Assembly (NCBI RefSeq): GCF_025244905.1 | Contig: NZ_CP104285.1 | Span: 4,650,001-4,714,000 of the forward strand | Direction: 5' to 3' | From: Enterobacter mori | GTDB lineage: Bacteria > Pseudomonadota > Gammaproteobacteria > Enterobacterales > Enterobacteriaceae | Length of the DNA: 64,000 nt | In this document: positions 41,963-52,299 of the stretch, in pieces | How the letters are laid out: every line of letters begins with the position of its first letter | Position numbering within the stretch: position 1 is the stretch's first letter | Notes under the pieces: model-generated | The model's database searches: none | Told to the model about the DNA's origin: nothing | What the model saw: only the letters and a program-made list of their open reading frames with translations | Translations under genes and position numbers: made by a program

Positions 41963-44900
41963 ATGCAGGTCAGCAGAAGGCAGTTCTTTAAGATCTGCGC
42001 TGGCGGTATGGCAGGCACCACGGCAGCGGCACTGGGCTTTGCGCCCGGCGTAGCGCTGGCGGAAACGCGGCAGTATAAACTGCTGCGCACCCGTGAAACC
42101 CGTAATACCTGTACGTACTGCTCTGTCGGTTGCGGGCTGTTAATGTATAGCCTCGGCGACGGTGCTAAAAACGCCAAAGCGTCTATTTTCCATATCGAAG
42201 GCGACCCGGATCACCCGGTCAACCGCGGCGCATTGTGCCCGAAAGGGGCCGGTCTGGTGGACTTTATCCACTCCGAAAGCCGTCTCAAATTCCCTGAATA
42301 CCGCGCGCCTGGCTCCGACAAATGGCAGCAAATCAGCTGGGAAGAGGCGTTCGACCGCATCGCAAAACATATTAAAGAAGACCGCGATGCCAACTTTGTT
42401 GAGAAGAACGCCGACGGCGTCACGGTCAACCGCTGGCTCTCCACCGGGATGCTGTGTGCCTCTGCTTCCAGCAACGAAACCGGTTATTTAACCCAGAAAT
42501 TTACGCGTGCACTCGGTATGCTCGCGGTCGACAACCAGGCGCGTGTCTGACACGGACCAACGGTAGCAAGTCTTGCTCCAACATTTGGTCGCGGTGCGAT
42601 GACCAACCACTGGGTCGACATCAAGAACGCCAACCTCATTGTGGTGATGGGCGGTAACGCCGCTGAAGCGCACCCTGTTGGGTTCCGCTGGGCGATGGAA
42701 GCCAAAATCCACAACGGTGCGAAACTGATTGTGATCGATCCCCGCTTTACGCGTACGGCGTCAGTGGCGGATTTCTACACCCCTATTCGTTCAGGTACTG
42801 ACATCACTTTCCTGTCAGGCGTATTGCTGTACCTGATGACCAACGAAAAATACAACCGCGAATACACCGAAGCCTATACCAACGCCAGCCTGATCGTGCG
42901 TGAGGATTACCACTTCGAAGATGGCCTGTTCAGCGGTTACGACGCTGAAAAACGCAAGTACGACAAAACCAGCTGGAACTACGAGCTGGATGAAAAAGGC
43001 TTTGCGAAGCGCGACACCACCCTGCAGCACCCGCGCTGCGTGTGGAACCTGCTGAAAGAGCACGTCTCCCGCTACACGCCGGAGGTTGTCGAAAACATCT
43101 GCGGGACGCCGAAGGCGGACTTCCTGAAGGTGTGCGAGCTGATCGCAGAGACCAGCGCCAAAGACAAAACCGCGTCGTTCCTGTACGCCCTCGGCTGGAC
43201 GCAGCACTCCATCGGCGCGCAGAACATCCGTACCATGGCGATGGTGCAGCTCCTGCTCGGCAACATGGGTATGGCAGGCGGCGGCGTGAACGCCCTGCGC
43301 GGTCACTCTAACATTCAGGGTCTGACCGACCTCGGCCTGCTGTCGCAAAGCCTGACGGGTTATATGAACCTGCCGAGTGAGAAACAGACCGACCTGCAAA
43401 CCTACCTGGCGGCCAGCACGCCAAAACCGTTACTCGAAGGCCAGGTGAACTACTGGGGCAACTATCCGAAGTTCTTCGTCTCGCTGATGAAAGCCTTCTA
43501 CGGCGACAAAGCGACGGCGGAAAACAGCTGGGGCTTTGACTGGCTGCCGAAGTGGGACAAAGGCTACGACGTTCTGCAGTATTTCGAGATGATGCACCAG
43601 GGCAAAGTGAACGGCTATCTGTGCCAGGGCTTCAACCCGGTTGCCTCGTTCCCGAACAAGAACAAGGTTGTTGAGTCGCTGTCGAAGCTGAAGTTCCTGG
43701 TGACGATTGACCCACTCAACACCGAGACCTCAACCTTCTGGCAGAACCACGGTGAATCGAACGACGTCGATCCATCGAAGATTCAGACCGAAGTGTTCCG
43801 TCTGCCGTCTACCTGCTTCGCGGAAGAGAACGGTTCTATCGTCAACTCCGGACGCTGGCTGCAGTGGCACTGGAAAGGCGCGGACGCCCCGGGCATCGCC
43901 ATGAACGACGGCGAGATCCTGGCCGGTATCTTCTTACGCCTGCGTAAGATGTATGCAGCAGAAGGCGGCGCGAACCCTGAGCCTGTGCTGAACATGACCT
44001 GGAACTACTCGACGCCGGAAAACCCAGCGCCGGAAGAAGTGGCGATGGAGAGCAACGGTAAGGCGCTGGCGGACGTTATTGACCCGGCCACCGGTACCGT
44101 GCTGGCGAAGAAAGGCGATCAGCTCAGCACCTTCGCGCATCTGCGTGATGATGGTACGACGTCGAGCGGCTGCTGGATCTTTGCCGGTAGCTGGACGCCG
44201 AAAGGCAACCAGATGGCCAACCGCGATAACGCCGACCCGTCAGGCCTTGGCAATACGCTGGGCTGGGCCTGGGCGTGGCCGCTCAACCGCCGCATCCTCT
44301 ATAACCGCGCATCCGCTGACCCGCAGGGCAACCCGTGGGATCCGAAGCGTCAGCTTCTGAAGTGGGACGGCGCGAAATGGGGCGGCGTGGATATTCCGGA
44401 CTACAGCACTGCCGCACCGGGCAGCGACGTTGGGCCGTTTATCATGCAGCCTGAAGGGATGGGCCGCCTGTTTGCTATCGATAAGATGGCGGAAGGTCCG
44501 TTCCCGGAACACTACGAGCCGTTTGAGACGCCGCTGGGCACTAACCCGCTGCACCCGAACGTGGTCTCTAACCCGGCCGCGCGTATCTTCAAGGGCGACT
44601 TTGAAGCGCTGGGTAAAAAAGACAAGTTCCCGTACGTGGGCACCACCTACCGTCTGACCGAGCACTTCCACTACTGGACCAAGCACGCGCTGCTTAACGC
44701 CATCGCGCAGCCGGAACAGTTTGTGGAGATCGGCGAGAAGCTGGCGAACAAGCTCGGCATTGCCCATGGCGATACCGTGAAGGTCTCCTCTAACCGCGGC
44801 TACATTAAAGCCAAGGCGGTGGTGACCAAGCGTATTCGCACGCTGAACGTTCACGGTCAGCAGGTGGATACCATCGGCATCCCGATTCACTGGGGCTATG

Positions 44901-45013
44901 AGGGCGTGGCGAAGAAAGGGTTCATTGCGAACACCCTGACGCCGTTCGTCGGCGATGCGAATACGCAGACGCCGGAGTTTAAGGCCTTCCTCGTGAACGT
45001 GGAAAAGGTGTAA
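41963..45013 (+). CDS. fdoG: Formate dehydrogenase-O, selenocysteine catalytic subunit
   Basis: This is one gene of 1016 residues read through an in-frame TGA at 42548-42550, codon 196, the exact selenocysteine position of FdoG. A Tat signal with SRRQFFK at 4-10 is followed by the [4Fe-4S] ligands CTYCSVGCG (50-58) and ALCPKG, and two bis-MGD domains. A SECIS hairpin follows the TGA directly. The enzyme oxidises formate in the periplasm and passes electrons through FdoH and FdoI to menaquinone or ubiquinone, aerobically and with nitrate. It should not be split into two ORFs or called a pseudogene. FdoH starts 12 bases later. Confidence 0.97.
42548..42590 (+). promoter_or_regulatory. Selenocysteine codon and SECIS element of fdoG
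   Basis: After TGA, ACCAA and TTGGT form the lower stem and GG(T)AGCA-AGTCT-TGCTCC the upper stem. The bulged T at 42564 and GT-containing loop are the SelB-binding features of bacterial SECIS elements. Confidence 0.93.
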
Positions 45014-45025
45014 CGGAGACGACTT

Positions 45026-45928
45026 ATGGCTTATCAATCTCAAGACATTATCCGTCGTTCCGCGACAAACAGTTTCACGCCCGCGCCGCAGGCGCGGGAC
45101 CACCAGCAGGAAGTGGCGAAGCTTATCGACGTCACCACCTGTATCGGCTGTAAGGCCTGTCAGGTGGCGTGTTCAGAGTGGAACGATCTGCGTGACGAAG
45201 TGGGTCACAACGTCGGGGTGTACGACAACCCGGCGGACCTGACCGCCAAGTCCTGGACGGTGATGCGTTTCTCGGAAGTGGAGCAGAACGACAAGCTGGA
45301 ATGGCTTATCCGCAAAGACGGCTGTATGCACTGCGCGGATCCGGGCTGCCTGAAGGCATGTCCGTCAGAAGGGGCTATTATTCAGTATGCCAACGGCATC
45401 GTCGACTTCCAGTCCGAACAGTGCATCGGCTGCGGCTACTGCATCGCGGGCTGTCCGTTCGACGTGCCGCGACTGAACCCGGAAGACAACCGCGTCTACA
45501 AATGTACGCTGTGCGTTGACCGTGTAAACGTCGGCCAGGAGCCTGCATGCGTGAAGACCTGCCCAACCGGCGCTATCCACTTTGGCTCTAAAGAGGATAT
45601 GAAAACGCTGGCGGCAGAGCGCGTGGGCGAGCTGAAAACCCGCGGTTACGACAACGCGGGCCTGTACGATCCGGCCGGGGTTGGCGGTACGCACGTGATG
45701 TACGTGCTGCACCACGCCGACAAGCCGAACCTGTATCACGGCCTGCCGGAGAACCCGGAAATCAGCGCCACCGTGAAGTTCTGGAAAGGCATCTGGAAAC
45801 CGCTGGCAGCGGTCGGTTTTGCTGCCACCTTCGCAGCGAGCATCTTCCACTACGTCGGTGTCGGTCCGAACCGCGCGGAAGAGGAAGACGACAACCTGCA
45901 TGAAGAGAAAGACGAGGTGCGCAAATGA
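45026..45928 (+). CDS. fdoH: Formate dehydrogenase-O, iron-sulfur subunit
   Basis: This is a 300-residue protein carrying four [4Fe-4S] clusters. Cys groups are [41 protein letters not shown] and CTLCVDRV...CVKTCP. A single C-terminal membrane helix (about 258-278, [20 protein letters not shown]) anchors it on the periplasmic side. It transfers electrons from FdoG to the haem subunit. Start ATG with GGAGACG upstream; it overlaps fdoI by four bases. Confidence 0.97.
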   Translation: MAYQSQDIIRRSATNSFTPAPQARDHQQEVAKLIDVTTCIGCKACQVACSEWNDLRDEVGHNVGVYDNPADLTAKSWTVMRFSEVEQNDKLEWLIRKDGCMHCADPGCLKACPSEGAIIQYANGIVDFQSEQCIGCGYCIAGCPFDVPRLNPEDNRVYKCTLCVDRVNVGQEPACVKTCPTGAIHFGSKEDMKTLAAERVGELKTRGYDNAGLYDPAGVGGTHVMYVLHHADKPNLYHGLPENPEISATVKFWKGIWKPLAAVGFAATFAASIFHYVGVGPNRAEEEDDNLHEEKDEVRK

Positions 45929-46560
45929 GAAAACGTGACACCATCGTGCGCTACACCGCGCCGGAACGCATCAACCACTGGGTCACCGCCTTCTGCTTCA
46001 TGCTGGCGGCGATAAGCGGGCTGGGGTTCTTCTTCCCGTCCTTCAACTGGCTGATGCAGATACTGGGCACGCCGCAGCTGGCGCGCATCCTGCACCCGTT
46101 CGTGGGTGTGGTGATGTTTGCCTCGTTTATCATCATGTTTTTCCGCTACTGGCACCATAACCTAATCAATCGGGATGATATCTTTTGGGCGAAGAATATT
46201 CGTAAGATCGTCGTCAACGAGGAAGTGGGTGATACCGGGCGTTATAACTTCGGCCAGAAATGCGTATTCTGGGCGGCGATTATCTTCCTGGTCCTGTTGC
46301 TGGTGAGCGGCGTGATCATCTGGCGTCCGTACTTTGCGCCTGCTTTCTCAATCCCGGTGATCCGATTCGCGCTGATGCTGCATTCATTTGCCGCAGTGGC
46401 GTTAATTGTGGTTATCATGGTGCATATCTACGCCGCCCTCTGGGTGAAAGGCACCATTACCGCGATGGTGGAAGGATGGGTAACCAGCACGTGGGCGAAG
46501 AAACATCACCCACGCTGGTACCGTGAAGTCCGCCAGAAACAGGAAAAGTCATCTGAATGA
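45925..46560 (+). CDS. fdoI: Formate dehydrogenase-O, cytochrome b556 subunit
   Basis: This is a 211-residue membrane subunit with four helices. The haem-ligand histidines are in RINHWVTAF (about 18), [10 protein letters not shown] (about 57) and the pair in [22 protein letters not shown] (about 155 and 169). It passes electrons from FdoH to quinone. Four-base overlaps (ATGA) with fdoH before and fdhE after make this a coupled block. Confidence 0.96.
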   Translation: MRKRDTIVRYTAPERINHWVTAFCFMLAAISGLGFFFPSFNWLMQILGTPQLARILHPFVGVVMFASFIIMFFRYWHHNLINRDDIFWAKNIRKIVVNEEVGDTGRYNFGQKCVFWAAIIFLVLLLVSGVIIWRPYFAPAFSIPVIRFALMLHSFAAVALIVVIMVHIYAALWVKGTITAMVEGWVTSTWAKKHHPRWYREVRQKQEKSSE

Positions 46561-47486
46561 GTATTCGCATAATCCCGCAAGATGAGCTGGGGTCGAGCGA
46601 GAAACGCACGGCGGATTATATTCCGCCGTTGTTATTCCCCAGACTCAAGAACCTCTACAACCGCCGCGCAGAGCGTCTGCGCGAGCTGGCAGAGAACAAC
46701 CCGCTGGGCGATTTTCTGCGCTTTGCCGCGCTGGTCGCCCACGCGCAGGAAGTGGTGCTGTACGACCACCCTCTGCAAATGGACCTGACCGTGCGCATCA
46801 AAGAAGCCAACGCGCAGGGCAAGCCGCCGCTGGACATTCACGTCCTGCCGCGCGACAAGCACTGGCAGAAGCTGCTGCATTCGCTCATTGCCGAGCTGAA
46901 GCCCGAGATGAGCGGTACTGCGCTGTCGGTGATCGAGAACCTGGAAAAAGCCTCTGACCTGGAGCTGGAAGAGATGGCGAGCGCGCTGTTTGCCTCTGAC
47001 TTCTCTCTGGTTAGCAGCGATAAAGCGCCGTTTATCTGGGCTGCGCTGTCGCTCTACTGGGCGCAAATGGCAAGCCTGATCCCGGGCAAAGCCCGCGCTG
47101 AATACGGTGAAGCGCGTCAGTTCTGCCCGGTCTGCGGCTCAATGCCGGTCTCCAGCATGGTGCAAATTGGCACCACTCAGGGGCTGCGCTACCTGCACTG
47201 CAACCTGTGTGAAACCGAGTGGCACGTGGTGCGCATCAAGTGCAGCAACTGCGAGCAGACCCGCGATCTGAACTACTGGTCGCTGGAAAATGAAGACGCG
47301 GCGGTGAAAGCGGAAAGCTGCGGCGACTGCGGCACTTACCTGAAGATCCTGTATCAGGAAAAAGACCCGAAAGTCGAAGCGGTGGCCGACGATCTCGCCT
47401 CGCTGATTCTGGACGCGAAGATGGAGCAGGAGGGCTTTGCCCGCAGCTCGATTAACCCGTTCCTGTTCCCGGGTGAAGGGGAGTAA
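46557..47486 (+). CDS. fdhE: Formate dehydrogenase accessory protein FdhE
   Basis: This is a 309-residue rubredoxin-like cytoplasmic protein required for respiratory formate dehydrogenase activity. Four CxxC pairs are visible in the second half: [23 protein letters not shown] and CGDCGTY, which bind iron. It interacts with FdoG/FdnG catalytic subunits during assembly. It overlaps fdoI by four bases. A single REP unit follows the stop. Confidence 0.96.
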   Translation: MSIRIIPQDELGSSEKRTADYIPPLLFPRLKNLYNRRAERLRELAENNPLGDFLRFAALVAHAQEVVLYDHPLQMDLTVRIKEANAQGKPPLDIHVLPRDKHWQKLLHSLIAELKPEMSGTALSVIENLEKASDLELEEMASALFASDFSLVSSDKAPFIWAALSLYWAQMASLIPGKARAEYGEARQFCPVCGSMPVSSMVQIGTTQGLRYLHCNLCETEWHVVRIKCSNCEQTRDLNYWSLENEDAAVKAESCGDCGTYLKILYQEKDPKVEAVADDLASLILDAKMEQEGFARSSINPFLFPGEGE

Positions 47487-47500
47487 TTTCCTCTGACAGT

Positions 47501-47529
47501 GCCGGGCGGCGCGAGCTTGCCCGGCCTAC
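47501..47529. repeat. Single REP unit after fdhE, touching vapC
   Basis: GCCGGGCGGCGCGAGCTTGC followed by CCGGCCTAC is one REP unit. Its CTA at 47526-47528 is the complement of the vapC stop codon TAG, so the REP forms the 3' edge of that gene. Confidence 0.8.
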
Positions 47530-47897
47530 AGCTGGTAAGGTGAAACGACCCCAGTAATGCCCTGAAAGTCCCTCGTATTTCGAGAAATCAACGGGCAATT
47601 TCTGCACTGAGCTGTGGCCAGAATGATAGCATCAGGCAGTTTCATCCCGTGCCGTTCACGAAGTAATACGCTTCTTTCAGCAATTTCCCGCGTAACATCA
47701 ATAATTTCAAAAGCCCCCATGACAGCTGCCGTTTTCGCTTCATGGCCGTGCTTGCGCGCGCCCACCATAACTTCCATCCAGGTGATTAGACTAATGGCGC
47801 GATGCGAAGCTGTGCGATCAATCGCATCAGCAGCCTCAACGCGATTATTAAAAAGATCGATGAGAATATTGGTATCAAACACTGCCATGTGCTCCAT
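47526..47897 (-). CDS. vapC: PIN-domain toxin, VapC-like
   Basis: This is a 123-residue PIN-domain ribonuclease. The acidic quartet is intact: Asp8 in VFDTNILIDLF, Glu42 in TWMEVMVGARK, Asp89 in KLPDAIILATA and Asp110 in SRNTRDF, so it should bind Mg2+ and cut RNA. It lies directly after a ribbon-helix-helix antitoxin gene. I use the ATG at 47897, eight bases after GAGGAG, five bases beyond the antitoxin stop; a GTG three codons earlier would overlap the antitoxin. The stop codon is inside a REP unit, so the last residues may have been set by the REP. Confidence 0.85.
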   Translation of the reverse strand: MEHMAVFDTNILIDLFNNRVEAADAIDRTASHRAISLITWMEVMVGARKHGHEAKTAAVMGAFEIIDVTREIAERSVLLRERHGMKLPDAIILATAQCRNCPLISRNTRDFQGITGVVSPYQL

Positions 47898-47899
47898 GA

Positions 47900-48142
47900 T
47901 TACCACTCCTCACGCAGCTTGCGTTCATACTCAAGCCCATCTTCCTGCTGGTTTCCCCACAGGCCAAGCGCATCGCGGATAACTGATGAACTCTGTTGGT
48001 CAAGATATTGCTCAATGGCTTCCCGCAGCAATTCGGCGCGGGGCCGGTTGCGTAACTGCTTCAGGTTATCCAGTCGTTGAATCACGTCATCAGACAAATC
48101 GATCAGTATTCTGCCCATATCAAGGTCCGCCAAAAGACTCAT
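47900..48142 (-). CDS. vapB: Ribbon-helix-helix antitoxin of the VapC-like toxin
   Basis: This is an 80-residue protein. Residues about 9-50 (GRILIDLSDDVIQRLDNLKQ, then RPRAELLREAIEQYL) form a CopG/Arc-type ribbon-helix-helix DNA-binding fold. The acidic C-terminal tail (QQEDGLEYERKLREEW) should wrap the toxin. ATG with AAGGTG five bases before. It is first in a two-gene operon and likely represses its own promoter at direct repeats just upstream. In E. coli this spot holds yiiF and yiiE, also ribbon-helix-helix genes but without a PIN partner. Confidence 0.83.
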   Translation of the reverse strand: MSLLADLDMGRILIDLSDDVIQRLDNLKQLRNRPRAELLREAIEQYLDQQSSSVIRDALGLWGNQQEDGLEYERKLREEW

Positions 48143-48161
48143 ATATCACCTTAGTATATCA
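48142..48161. promoter_or_regulatory. Direct repeats upstream of the antitoxin gene
   Basis: On the minus strand TGATATA-CTAAGG-TGATATA gives two 7-base direct repeats 13 bp apart that overlap the antitoxin ribosome site. Ribbon-helix-helix antitoxins often bind such repeats, so this may be the operator. The remaining gap up to 48308 shows nothing else clear. Confidence 0.45.
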
Positions 48162-48308
48162 TCCGCGGTTAATTTTCAGGCAATATATCCACATTAAAAA
48201 CAGAGTTAAAGGATATAGCCAGGGTAGTTGCAGGTTTTGCGAGCCGCTTTCCAGAATGTTCACACCCGCAAATTTCTCTGTTTTCATCTGCCGTAAACCA
48301 GGCTATAA

Positions 48309-48328
48309 AGCTGTATATAAATACAGTG
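48309..48328. promoter_or_regulatory. LexA (SOS) box upstream of the esterase gene
   Basis: AGCTGTATATAAATACAGTG contains CTGTATATAAATACAG, one base from the ideal LexA core CTGTATATATATACAG. It ends 13 bases before the esterase ATG and covers TATAAA -10-like sequences. LexA bound here would block transcription. Confidence 0.75.
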
Positions 48329-48341
48329 TAAGGACGTAGCC

Positions 48342-49259
48342 ATGGCGCTGGAAAAGGGTATTGATAAGCTTGTTAAGGATTTTATTGCGGCAGGACGGCC
48401 CTCCCCGCGAAAGCAAAGTATTGATGACCGCAGAGCCGGGTATATTGCGAGCACAGAACTTGCCGGTGAGACTGAAAATCGCGTCATTGTTGAAACGCTC
48501 GTTCTTGAGGAGATGACCTTTCGGGTGTTTTCACCTCTCAATGCACCCGAAACCTTACCTGCAGCCATCTACTATCACGGCGGTTGTTTTGTCAGCGGTG
48601 GGTTTGAAACGCATGATAATCAGCTTCGCCAGCTGGCGTTTAAAGGCAACTGCCGTATCGTTGCGGTGCAGTACCGGCTTGCGCCAGAACATCTTTTCCC
48701 CGCCGCACATGACGACGCTGAAAGAGGGGCAGATTTAGTTTGGCAGTATGCCGACAGGCTTGGGGTTAACAGAAACCGGATAACCCTTTGCGGAGACAGT
48801 GCAGGGGCACACCTGGCGCTGGTGACGTCTCTGCGGCTCAAAGCGAAAGGTGTCTGGCAACCAGCACAGCTGATCCTGATCTACCCAATGCTCGACGCGA
48901 CGGCTCGTTTTGAAAGCTATATTCTCAACGGCGCGGATTATGTCATTACTCGCGACACCCTGCTCAGCGGGTATGAAATGTATCTGGCCAGCACCGATCG
49001 CCAACATCCAGAAGCCAGCCCACTGTGGCGGGATGATTTTTGCGGACTTCCGCCAGTGCATATTGTTACCGCTGAGTATGATCCGCTCTGTGATGAGGGC
49101 GAGATGCTGTATCGGCATCTTTCAGAGCAGGGGGTGACGTGCACGGCCCAACGGTGGCTGGGTGTGATACACGGTTTCTTTCAGCTTGGCGGCGTGAGTC
49201 AGTCGGCGAGGGACGTGATGCGGGATATCGCCTGGCGGATCAGTGCCGCCCGGCGATAA
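48342..49259 (+). CDS. HSL-family alpha/beta hydrolase (esterase)
   Basis: This is a 305-residue serine hydrolase of the hormone-sensitive-lipase/Aes group. The nucleophile Ser153 is in GDSAG (151-155), Asp247 in EYDPLCD, and His277 in GVIHGFFQ. The oxyanion motif is HGGC (79-82) where the family has HGGG or HGGA. No signal peptide. AAGGA lies seven bases before the ATG. The upstream LexA box suggests induction by DNA damage. It is convergent with fabY and has no E. coli counterpart here. Substrate unknown. Confidence 0.85.
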   Translation: MALEKGIDKLVKDFIAAGRPSPRKQSIDDRRAGYIASTELAGETENRVIVETLVLEEMTFRVFSPLNAPETLPAAIYYHGGCFVSGGFETHDNQLRQLAFKGNCRIVAVQYRLAPEHLFPAAHDDAERGADLVWQYADRLGVNRNRITLCGDSAGAHLALVTSLRLKAKGVWQPAQLILIYPMLDATARFESYILNGADYVITRDTLLSGYEMYLASTDRQHPEASPLWRDDFCGLPPVHIVTAEYDPLCDEGEMLYRHLSEQGVTCTAQRWLGVIHGFFQLGGVSQSARDVMRDIAWRISAARR

Positions 49260-49271
49260 AAACGGAAGAGG

Positions 49272-50261
49272 CTACTCCTCCTCGTTCCCGCCCTCTTCAT
49301 ACGCACCGTACGGCTTCGCAGGCAGAACGATGTAGGTGCCTTCAAACACCGCGCCCGGCGTTTCATCACCGAACAGCTCTACCTGCATCTGCACGCGGGC
49401 TTTGCGTCCACGTGCCAGGCGGTCAAGATCGCCGCCCAGTGCGCCAAGGTCAGCTACCGCGCTCGGCTTGCCGCTGATCGGCGCGCTGTAGCGGATATGG
49501 GCATCGGCAAGGATAATGGTGCCGCCCAGGTGGCGCTCGCGCAGCATCAGCCAGATAAGCCCCCAGCCGGTAAGCGTCGCCAGCGAGAAGAGACTGCCGG
49601 CAAACAGGGTGTGGTGCGGGTTTTGGTTGCCGATCTCCGGCATGGTGGTAATGAATTTCTGTCCGGTGTACTGCTGTATGCGCACGCCCATTTTTTCACT
49701 GAGCGGAATGTGCTCATACCACGCCTGCTGCAGCTGACCGCACCAGTCGGCGCGATGCAGAATGTCATCCAGCGTGGCGATGGGTTTAATCATCAAAAAG
49801 TGGCGAATCGGCGTGGTTTGCGGGGCGGTGATTTCGCCCTGGTTAACAAAACCGAGTTTGGCAAAGAATTCGACGGCGTCTTCACGGGCGCTACAGGTGA
49901 CGCGCTTAACGCCTTCCTGACGGGCGACGGACTCCAGCGTCATCGCCATCAGGGTGCCGAGCCCTTTATCCTGCACAGACGGGTGAACCGCCATAAAGCG
50001 AATAGAGGCTTCATTGTCGGCATTGATATACAGACGCCCGACGGCGACGAGGTTACCCTCTTCATCCACCACCATTTGATGGTGCGCCATCGCGTCCCAG
50101 GCGTCGCGTTCAGACCCTTTTGGCTGATGTAAGGGTTTGCGCAGCATTTCCCAGCGGAAATGGTAATAGACCTCTAACTCTTGTTCCGTTTGCGGTACTC
50201 GAAGGTGATACATAGCTGTACTCTCTCTGGTTACCCGCGGCCGCGCCGCCAGTTGGCTCAT
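49272..50261 (-). CDS. fabY: Fatty-acid initiation protein FabY (YiiD)
   Basis: This is a 329-residue fusion: an N-terminal GNAT acetyltransferase (about 15-160, with [19 protein letters not shown] as the acetyl-CoA loop) and a C-terminal thioesterase-like hot-dog domain (about 180-320, with [21 protein letters not shown]). YiiD/FabY can supply acetoacetyl-ACP when FabH is absent. It overlaps the dtd stop by four bases. The cluster fabY-dtd-yihY-yihX keeps the E. coli order. Confidence 0.93.
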   Translation of the reverse strand: MSQLAARPRVTRESTAMYHLRVPQTEQELEVYYHFRWEMLRKPLHQPKGSERDAWDAMAHHQMVVDEEGNLVAVGRLYINADNEASIRFMAVHPSVQDKGLGTLMAMTLESVARQEGVKRVTCSAREDAVEFFAKLGFVNQGEITAPQTTPIRHFLMIKPIATLDDILHRADWCGQLQQAWYEHIPLSEKMGVRIQQYTGQKFITTMPEIGNQNPHHTLFAGSLFSLATLTGWGLIWLMLRERHLGGTIILADAHIRYSAPISGKPSAVADLGALGGDLDRLARGRKARVQMQVELFGDETPGAVFEGTYIVLPAKPYGAYEEGGNEEE

Positions 50262-50695
50262 ACCTGGAGCCAGAATGTGACGGGGCCATCGTTCACCAGC
50301 GATACCTGCATATCTGCAGCGAATCGTCCGGTTTGCGTATTCATTTCCTGCTGACGGCAGCGCTCAACAAAGTACTCGTAAAGGGCTTCCGCGCGTTCTG
50401 GCGCAGCACCTTTAGAGAAACCAGGCCGCATGCCGCGTTCGGTATCTGCGGCCAACGTAAACTGGGACACCACCAGCACGCTTCCACCCGCCTGCTGGAC
50501 ATTGAGGTTCATCTTGCCTTCCGCATCGCTAAAGATGCGGTAGCCCAGCACGCGCTCGCACAGGCGGTTGGCTTTTTGTTCGTCATCATCCTTTTCGACA
50601 CCTAACAACACTAAAAGTCCTGGGCCGATTTCACCCGTCACCTCATCCTCCACGGTGACGCTGGCACGGGTTACGCGCTGTATCAATGCAATCAT
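50258..50695 (-). CDS. dtd: D-aminoacyl-tRNA deacylase
   Basis: This is a 145-residue enzyme, the exact family length. It hydrolyses D-aminoacyl-tRNAs as a proofreading step. The two active-site motifs are present: SQFTLAA and the Gly-cis-Pro segment [11 protein letters not shown] at the C-terminus. It overlaps yihY upstream and fabY downstream by four bases each, so all three are translationally coupled. Confidence 0.96.
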   Translation of the reverse strand: MIALIQRVTRASVTVEDEVTGEIGPGLLVLLGVEKDDDEQKANRLCERVLGYRIFSDAEGKMNLNVQQAGGSVLVVSQFTLAADTERGMRPGFSKGAAPERAEALYEYFVERCRQQEMNTQTGRFAADMQVSLVNDGPVTFWLQV

Positions 50696-51573
50696 GGTTG
50701 GTCTGCTTCTTGTTGTTTTTCAGCTTCTGCTGCTTTTTTAAGTTCGCGGTATATTCCGAGAGTGACAGTTATTTCGGCACCAAGCAAGACGATACACCAG
50801 GTCCAGTAGACCCAGACAAACAAAATGGGGATCACCGCCAGCACGCCGTAAATCAGCTGATAAGACGGGAACATGGTGATGTAAAGCGCGAATCCTTTCT
50901 TGCCCAGCTCGAAGAGGACGGCTGCGACCAGCGCCCCCACGATGGCATCACGGTTAGGTACGCGCGTCGTCGGCACCACGCTGTAAAGCAGCCAGAATGA
51001 GAGCCACGATAAAATGAGCGGGAAGATGCGCAGAACGTTATCAATCACGCTGTTTAAGTCACTCGCCCAGCGCAGAGAAAGAAGATAGGAACTTATCGCC
51101 AGGCTCGCCCCCGCCAGCAGCGGACCGAGGGTCAAAATCATCCAGTACACGGCAAAGGAGTAAACCTTAGGACGGATTTTTTTGCTTCGCCAGATGGTGT
51201 TGAGAGCACTGTCGATGGAATACATCAAAAGCAGCGCCGTGACGATGAGGCCGCAGGCGCCCACCGCCGTCATCTTACTGGAGTTGGCGACAAACTGCTC
51301 AATATAGTTCTGAATAACGTCGCCGGTGGCCGGAATGAAGTTTGCAAAAACAAAATGACGAAGCTGCAGGCTGACATCTGCAAACATCGGAAACGCGGAA
51401 AACAGGGCAAAGATGACCGCCACCAGCGGCACCAATGAGAGCAACGACACATAGGCGAGATTCCCCGCCAGCGTCGTCATGTTGTCCTCATCAATGCGGT
51501 GCCAGAGCAGTTTCAGCCATGCCCGGAGCGGCCGAGTATGGTGCGTGGCTTTTTGATGAACGGTTTTTAGCAT
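50692..51573 (-). CDS. yihY: YihY/virulence-factor BrkB family membrane protein
   Basis: This is a 293-residue inner-membrane protein with about six membrane segments (for example [14 protein letters not shown] and [27 protein letters not shown]). It belongs to the YihY/BrkB family. The name RNase BN was once applied in error, and the true function is unsettled. The start overlaps the yihX stop by seven bases, and the stop overlaps dtd. Confidence 0.93.
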   Translation of the reverse strand: MLKTVHQKATHHTRPLRAWLKLLWHRIDEDNMTTLAGNLAYVSLLSLVPLVAVIFALFSAFPMFADVSLQLRHFVFANFIPATGDVIQNYIEQFVANSSKMTAVGACGLIVTALLLMYSIDSALNTIWRSKKIRPKVYSFAVYWMILTLGPLLAGASLAISSYLLSLRWASDLNSVIDNVLRIFPLILSWLSFWLLYSVVPTTRVPNRDAIVGALVAAVLFELGKKGFALYITMFPSYQLIYGVLAVIPILFVWVYWTWCIVLLGAEITVTLGIYRELKKAAEAEKQQEADQP

Positions 51574-52166
51574 AACTGCTTCGCAAAATAGTTCGGTATC
51601 GTCTCTTTTCCGGTCACCAGAATTGACGTGATACCTAACTGGTTAGCTCCCTCTATATTATCGGCGTTGTCGTCGAAAAAGACCGCATCGGCCGCGGAGA
51701 ATCCCTCTTCCTGCAGAACCGCCTGATAAATACGCGCTTCAGGCTTGCGCATGCCCATCTCCTGGGAGAGATAAATTTTATCTGCTGCCGCGTGGATCTC
51801 CGGATATTCATCCGGCCAAAACGTGGTGTGCAGGCGGTTGGTATTCGACAGCACCACCACGCGATGCCCCTGCTCGCGCAGTTTATGCATGATGTCGGTA
51901 ACTTCCGGGCGGATCGCAACAAATACGGCCTGCCAGCCATGTGAAAACTGCTCATAGCTCAACGGCAGATCCATTTCATGGCAGAAACGCTCTGCGAATT
52001 CTTCATCGCTGATTTCACCGCGTTCGTGCTGGTGGAATGTCTCACCCATCGCGAAATTCTGTTTTAACGTCGCCAGCGGAACACGGCTAAAATCGCTCCA
52101 TGCGCCCAGCACCCGGTTAAAATCGATATCGACGATGACATTTCCTAAGTCAAAGATATAAAGCAT
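51567..52166 (-). CDS. yihX: Alpha-D-glucose-1-phosphate phosphatase YihX
   Basis: This is a 199-residue HAD-superfamily phosphatase that removes phosphate from alpha-D-glucose 1-phosphate. The N-terminal [14 protein letters not shown] carries the nucleophile Asp (about residue 6), [10 protein letters not shown] is motif II, and [14 protein letters not shown] the metal-binding motif. ATG at 52166 has AAGGAG seven bases upstream; the long in-frame extension runs through the typA terminator and is not coding. In E. coli the sulfoquinovose yih genes and ompL separate it from typA; they are absent here. Confidence 0.95.
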   Translation of the reverse strand: MLYIFDLGNVIVDIDFNRVLGAWSDFSRVPLATLKQNFAMGETFHQHERGEISDEEFAERFCHEMDLPLSYEQFSHGWQAVFVAIRPEVTDIMHKLREQGHRVVVLSNTNRLHTTFWPDEYPEIHAAADKIYLSQEMGMRKPEARIYQAVLQEEGFSAADAVFFDDNADNIEGANQLGITSILVTGKETIPNYFAKQLC

Positions 52167-52243
52167 GTTTATCTCCTTTGCGCCGTGGAAAAGTAACTGT
52201 AGCGGGAAAGATAAGGTTTGGCTATGGAGAGGGACACAACGTA

Positions 52244-52278
52244 GAAAAAGAAAAACCCCGCCACAAGGACGGGGTTTT
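52244..52278 (-). terminator. Terminator of typA
   Basis: AAAACCCCG and CGGGGTTTT arms close a 9-base loop, and on the minus strand a T-rich run (TTTTTCTTTTTC) follows. It lies between the typA stop and yihX. Confidence 0.88.
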
Positions 52279-52299
52279 AGAGACTTAAAGAGGAGTGAA

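Noticed and set aside
42551..42598. Apparent break splitting fdoG into a pseudogene
   Set aside because: The in-frame TGA is codon 196, the known selenocysteine position, and is followed by a SECIS hairpin.
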